Assembly: GCA_947243795.1 (NCBI GenBank)
Contig: OX365940.1
Coordinates: 310,001 to 374,000, forward strand
Origin: Saccharomyces uvarum
Taxonomy: Eukaryota; Ascomycota; Saccharomycetes; Saccharomycetales; Saccharomycetaceae
DNA length: 64,000 nt
Direction of reading: 5' to 3'
The notes below the pieces were generated by a model. It was not told the origin of the DNA. It saw nothing but the letters and a program-made list of their open reading frames with translations, and searched no databases. Below, piece by piece: positions 60,000 through 64,000 of this stretch; position 1 is the stretch's first letter, and each line of letters opens with the position of its first letter. The position numbers and the translations under genes were made by a program.

Positions 60000-60312
60000 T
60001 GTTGGAACAAGATTCAACTATCGTCCATTTATTACTATTATATACGGTGTTAAAAGATGACATAAATTACAAGACCAGTAAATTAAGATTCAAACTGTCA
60101 TCGAAATTAATGGAAGCTGAAGCGCAAGGATTGATATTGTAATAGGGTCAATGAATGATAACATATAAAAAGAGGAACAGAATCATTTATCATATTATGC
60201 AAAATTGCAGATTCCTTTTTGTGGATTCCTAAATCCATGAGGAGAATCTCTAGTATAATCTATATACGTAATATTATAACATTAAGAAACAACGGAATCC
60301 CAAAGATCATCA
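60000..60312 (+). mobile_element. Solo LTR of Ty1/Ty2 (delta) type, fossil
   Basis: The element starts TGTTGGAACA. It carries delta landmarks in order: the CAACTATC and ATACGGTGTTA region, GCAAGGATTGAT, a TATA region ACATATAAAA, TGCAGATTCC, GGATTCCTAAATCC and the 3' part with GGAATCCCAA. It is about 313 bp long, close to a full delta (about 330 bp), with no internal Ty sequence beside it. A solo LTR left by recombination is the simplest reading. No clear 5-bp target duplication is seen, and its divergence suggests an old insertion. Confidence 0.82.
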
Positions 60313-60403
60313 TACAACTTTAATAGTCATTAATATTAAAGATTGTTCGAGATTACCTGTTTTGACATAAAGAATGTTATGTCTAGAATCACCTTTTCCA
60401 ACA

Positions 60404-60460
60404 ATAATCTATATACGTAACATTATAACGTTAGAAACAATGGAATCCCAAAAACTATCA
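60404..60460 (+). mobile_element. Fragment of a Ty1/Ty2-type LTR (3' end), fossil
   Basis: This 57-bp stretch repeats, with a few differences, the 3' part of the LTR at 60255-60312 (shared blocks CTATATACGTAA and GGAATCCCAAA). It is a second, broken LTR remnant in the same orientation, separated from the first by about 90 bp of unrelated A/T-rich sequence. Confidence 0.7.
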
Positions 60461-60865
60461 TCTATTTTAAAGGACAATAGAAGCATGAGCCGCCAACCTT
60501 CCACTCATATCAAGTTCCTGCTTTGAGAGCTAGCGTTAGCCTTCCGTGTTTTTCTTCCAAAGAAAGGATTGAACAAATCATAAATGGACGGGTACAGTGC
60601 ACGATCGGTGACGGCTCAGCGGCTAAAGGAACATAATTTAGTAACGATGAGATGTCACGGGTTACCCACCCCACATGTCTTGCAGCTTTCTCAAATGCTC
60701 CCCATTTGTTTCCAAGTCGAATTCATTTCATTTCATTTTGGAATCATAAATTAGAAAGATTACATGGTTAAATTTAAAAAAAGGGGAAAGCGTGCGACTC
60801 TTTCTAAGATATAGTAGAATAAATCGTTGCCTACGATCCTAAGAAAAATATAGAAAAAAATAAAT
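60461..60865. other. Gap between LTR fossils and tRNA-Trp
   Basis: About 400 bp with no gene. It contains CGGGTTACCCACC near 60660, a near match to a Reb1 site, and GC-richer sequence at 60480-60700. Confidence 0.4.
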
Positions 60866-60971
60866 TGAGACGGACAGGAATTGAACCTGCAACCCTTCGA
60901 TTGCAATCGTATTCCTTGGAATTTCCAAGATTTAATTGGAGTCGAAAGCTCTACCATTGAGCCACCGCTTC
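60866..60971 (-). tRNA. tRNA-Trp (anticodon CCA) with intron
   Basis: The 106-nt minus-strand gene starts GAAGCGGTGGCTCAATGG. The anticodon CCA is at plus-strand 60937-60939, and a 34-nt intron (60902-60935) follows position 37, as in yeast tRNA-Trp. The T arm and discriminator A are normal. The 3' acceptor strand reads CCGTCTC where I recall CCGTTTC in S. cerevisiae, which gives an A3-C70 mismatch. An A-run at 60854-60860 on the plus strand supplies the terminator. Confidence 0.95.
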
Positions 60972-61153
60972 AACTTTTGTTAAAATCTTAAGACTTACAC
61001 AATATAATACACTGATGAGTTATGTCGGCACCGAGACTGCGAAAAACGGCATCAACTGGCTAGAAATCGGTGACTAATGAACATAGATGTAAAATTTACG
61101 CTCGTTCTTTGCCAACTGCGATCCAGAGGTAATGTTGTAGAGATACTGGCAAG

Positions 61154-61768
61154 ATGAATAGCGCAGGCAACGATAGTTTTGAGTATCTTCTTCAATTGAC
61201 TAAAACCTTAACAGCAGAATGCCGGTCCAACAGGCAGGAAACTGACCGGATAGAATTATTATTAAAACGCCTTGCCAAACAGTCAGGGATATCTTACGAT
61301 AAACTGAGCAGGAATATAATTCCAGATCAATGGAAAGATCATGAAACTCAAATGGTATCGACTCCTAGTGAATCACAACAGCTCATTTGTGAAAATTTCA
61401 AATTAATATACGAGATCGAAAAACAAGAATACTTCAATGCGAAGATTATTGCACTAATCAGCAATATAAATGAGCACTTCTCTTATATAAAAAACTTTAT
61501 TGACGAACAAAATGTAATAAGAGGACGAGATGTGGCCGTATTTGCATCAGAGAAACTTGACGAAAGAAATAAAAATCTGCATAAGAATTACAACTTGTTC
61601 AAGACAGAAAACGAGGAAACGAAGAGGAAATTGCATACCGTTATTGGGCAGTTCGAAAAACTGCTGAAAGAAATCGATTGGGAGTCCATACCTAAAGACT
61701 CCAGACACTATACTCGCTTTCAAAAACAGTTAGAATATTTGCAAAATGCATACCAAATATCAAAATAG
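61154..61768 (+). CDS. FAR3: Far3, Far/STRIPAK complex subunit
   Basis: The 204-residue protein has the same length as S. cerevisiae Far3. It is a coiled-coil subunit of the ER-associated Far complex (Far3, 7, 8, 9, 10, 11) needed for stable G1 arrest by pheromone and for opposing TORC2. Heptad-rich helices cover about 75-200 (ENFKLIYEIEKQEYFNAKII, then EETKRKLHTVIGQFEKLLKE). No other domain is visible. FAR8, a partner, lies in the same window. The neighbour upstream is tRNA-Trp on the other strand. Confidence 0.93.
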   Translation: MNSAGNDSFEYLLQLTKTLTAECRSNRQETDRIELLLKRLAKQSGISYDKLSRNIIPDQWKDHETQMVSTPSESQQLICENFKLIYEIEKQEYFNAKIIALISNINEHFSYIKNFIDEQNVIRGRDVAVFASEKLDERNKNLHKNYNLFKTENEETKRKLHTVIGQFEKLLKEIDWESIPKDSRHYTRFQKQLEYLQNAYQISK

Positions 61769-61919
61769 TTTACCGTGGGTCAAGGAGCACTCAAACATGA
61801 CATCGCATAATTTTGAATATACATGTATGTATATGAATAAATATATATTTATAGTCTTTTGACACGTTAGAGGCTAAGGAATACTGAAAAAACGAAAACA
61901 ATTCGAAAAACTGTAACGG

Positions 61920-64000
61920 TTATATTTGTATGCTTCTATCATCGTCATTGACATTTCCATGCAAAGAACTGTTGCCGAACAACCATCTAAACCATTCCAT
62001 AGTATCGTGCTTTAAATCCTTCAAATAACGGCGGCTTAACATCTTTAAACACAGGGCTTCATAGGAGGGGTTACTAGTGGTCATCAGATCATTTACGCAC
62101 CTATCGTATTGCTCTTTATCATTCTTGGGATCCATCGCTGAGCATATACTGGCCTTACCTTGTCCCTGCAGGGAACTTTTTAACCCAATCAATTTAGAAT
62201 CAAATTGAGCAACACTACTTTCAATATCTCTTACACGGACTTCCAAAATCCTCATATCGTATTTTAATCTCGATGATAATGAATTTAATTCCTGCATCTC
62301 ATGAAGAAGGAGCTGCTGCTTGTTGTCGATGTCTTCAAATCTTCCTTCAAAATTTTTTGTACCTTCTGAATACTTTTTATACAACTCCTGTAATTTCTTA
62401 TACCTTTCGTTGAATTTTTCGTACTGAGCAACTGTTCCCTCTTTATCCAATTTGCCCATAAAGTTCTCATCCATTTCTTGTATGTGTTGTTGCACTTGAA
62501 TATGATATTTCATTCGCAACAAATCTCTAGCTATTCGAACAACAGATGGGTCGAATGGTAAATCCCATTTTTCCACGACATTTTGAATTGTGGAAGAAGA
62601 GTTGCATCTGTATAAACAAGATGACTTTTTCTTCACCACTGATAGGTCTTCGTAACAATTGTCGTGCGTCCAATCATTACAATAGGGAAATGAATTCCTG
62701 CGGTAATATTCGCCTTGATACAACTTGTTAATCCCGAAATTGTAAACATATTTGGTGTTATCATAGTTCGGAAACATCGACGATACTGTTGCTGAAGAGG
62801 GCATACCATCAATTCCAGCTACGCCCTCAGATGTATCGAGACTGGAAGAGCTCATCTTCTTTGAAGCATGCTTCTGGGCATATGCAATTTTTTCTAAGCG
62901 CAGTTTTTCGAGCAGCAATTCTCTTTCTCTTATTTGCCTATCAGGACTTCCTCTTTGATAGTCAAATTTTAAGAATTCTTCATTAGATATATCGATACAA
63001 GTTTTTCTTGGTTGACCTTTACCTTTCCATAATATTCCCACGGAACCTCCGTGAATATTATGAACGAGTGTATCTAGATCTGTCGTGAGAATGTCGTGTG
63101 ACAAATTAATGGGATTGCCCTTCCCTATAATGTCTTGTATGGTTGATTTTACCATTTTTTTAAGTTTGAAAATGTCTTTGTTAGAAATCTTAGCCGTCAC
63201 TTCAAAAAGTTTTTCTAATGTTCTTTGGTTCAAACAAGCTCTTGAATTTCCTTTATTTAAGCCATGCTTTTTTTGGAAATTATAGACGCCTTGGAAAAAT
63301 CCTATTTCATCAAAAGGATCCTTGGAGGAAATGCAGTTTTCAATCATAAGTTTGAAATAACAACACAGGATCAAACTAATTAGACCAGCTACTGTCGTTG
63401 GACCGAGTGTGCATTCATTCTTTGGTTTTTCCGTTCCGAGATACAATTTCCCATAAATTTCCCACCATTCATCTATAGCTCGCTTGGTATCTTCGCATAA
63501 AAGACCATCTGTTTGATAATTTTTGTGTAAAAAATCGAAGTAACTTAATGAGATTTGAATTAGCGTTATCATTTCCACAACTGGAGACTTACCACTACTG
63601 ATACCATTCCGATGGTTGCCGAAAAACTTGTATTCATCTACAGACAGACGTGGCTGCTGCTGCTGTATCATTTGAGGATGTTGGGCTATAAAACTATTCG
63701 TAGGAATTTTGAACAATTGTGAAAACTTATCGAGTGACGCCATCGTCGGAGGACATAATAGATTTCCCGACCGTCCACCGCAATGCAGGTTTTTCAAATC
63801 AAAATTAACCTCGAAATCCTTCCAAATTGTCCTCAAGTCTCCGCATTCCACATGCAATAGGTTCAACCCAAAGGATACGCCCGATAAATTGGTAATAAAA
63901 AGAGTGCCTTTTGGCGTAAATTTTGGCCGAGCAAACTCCATCAACTCTTCGTAATACTGTTTAAATTTACCAGGCCACATGTGTGTTTCCTTTGGCAGGA
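61920..64000 (-). CDS. STB2: Stb2, Sin3-binding protein (5' part beyond the window)
   Basis: The visible part encodes at least 692 residues, and the frame runs through the right edge. S. cerevisiae Stb2 has about 850 residues, so about 155 N-terminal residues lie outside. The first visible ATG (63980, MWPGKFKQYYEEL) is therefore internal. Stb2 was found as a Sin3-binding protein, has a paralogue Stb6, and has no assigned biochemical role. Visible parts include SLNLTK-free, mixed-charge segments, a Gln run (MIQQQQPRLS), and a C-terminal coiled coil at about 150 to 50 residues before the end (EKFNERYKKLQELYKKYSEG, then LLLHEMQELNSLSSRLKYDM). Confidence 0.9.
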   Translation of the reverse strand, partial: LPKETHMWPGKFKQYYEELMEFARPKFTPKGTLFITNLSGVSFGLNLLHVECGDLRTIWKDFEVNFDLKNLHCGGRSGNLLCPPTMASLDKFSQLFKIPTNSFIAQHPQMIQQQQPRLSVDEYKFFGNHRNGISSGKSPVVEMITLIQISLSYFDFLHKNYQTDGLLCEDTKRAIDEWWEIYGKLYLGTEKPKNECTLGPTTVAGLISLILCCYFKLMIENCISSKDPFDEIGFFQGVYNFQKKHGLNKGNSRACLNQRTLEKLFEVTAKISNKDIFKLKKMVKSTIQDIIGKGNPINLSHDILTTDLDTLVHNIHGGSVGILWKGKGQPRKTCIDISNEEFLKFDYQRGSPDRQIRERELLLEKLRLEKIAYAQKHASKKMSSSSLDTSEGVAGIDGMPSSATVSSMFPNYDNTKYVYNFGINKLYQGEYYRRNSFPYCNDWTHDNCYEDLSVVKKKSSCLYRCNSSSTIQNVVEKWDLPFDPSVVRIARDLLRMKYHIQVQQHIQEMDENFMGKLDKEGTVAQYEKFNERYKKLQELYKKYSEGTKNFEGRFEDIDNKQQLLLHEMQELNSLSSRLKYDMRILEVRVRDIESSVAQFDSKLIGLKSSLQGQGKASICSAMDPKNDKEQYDRCVNDLMTTSNPSYEALCLKMLSRRYLKDLKHDTMEWFRWLFGNSSLHGNVNDDDRSIQI

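Overview
The window is a piece of a budding-yeast nuclear chromosome from the genus Saccharomyces. Genes are dense, small and nearly intron-free. There are five tRNA genes and a few Ty-type LTR remnants. From SPO20 at the left to STB2 at the right, the genes follow the order and strand I remember for S. cerevisiae chromosome XIII right arm, YMR017W to YMR053C. Many proteins differ from the S. cerevisiae versions as I recall them (MAC1, CSM3, SPO20 and ARA2 clearly so), and lengths differ by a few to about twenty residues. A sister species of the sensu stricto group is therefore more likely than S. cerevisiae. I cannot name it without alignment.

Layout. 0.7-8.2 kb: SPO20, a 1.6-kb gene-poor gap, PEX9 and STB4. 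8.6-14.3 kb: FMS1, MAC1, UBC7, MSS1 and tRNA-Ala. 14.8-25 kb: MRPL3, CSI1, PEX12, HRT2, TAP42, FAR8, a small upstream frame and RSF1. 25-34.6 kb: EIS1, HOF1, ARP9 (one spliceosomal intron), RCH1 and IMP2. 34.7-44.8 kb: MIH1, MSN2, CCS1, SUB1, YET2 and ARA2. 45-57.5 kb: tRNA-Phe, the tandem MADS-box pair ARG80-MCM1, a candidate mitochondrial microprotein, IOC4, tRNA-His, NUP116, CSM3 and ERB1. 58.5-64 kb: a DUP240-family membrane protein, tRNA-Val, LTR fossils, tRNA-Trp, FAR3 and STB2, which is cut by the right edge.

Several genes share biology. PEX9 and PEX12 serve peroxisomal import. MAC1 and CCS1 serve copper handling. TAP42, FAR8 and FAR3 act around PP2A-type phosphatases and the Far/STRIPAK complex. 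HOF1 and MIH1 act in mitosis and cytokinesis. MCM1 encodes the factor expected to bind the Mcm1-Fkh composite site seen in the HOF1 promoter.

The most interesting departures are: (1) a 77-codon frame divergent from IOC4 whose N-terminus looks like an MPP/Icp55-type mitochondrial presequence; (2) a DUP240 gene between ERB1 and FAR3, where I recall none in S. cerevisiae; (3) a small frame abutting RSF1 in the same frame; (4) perfect hairpins in the SPO20-PEX9 and PEX9-STB4 gaps; (5) a perfect URS1 site upstream of PEX9; and (6) tRNA-His and tRNA-Trp genes with unusual stem bases.
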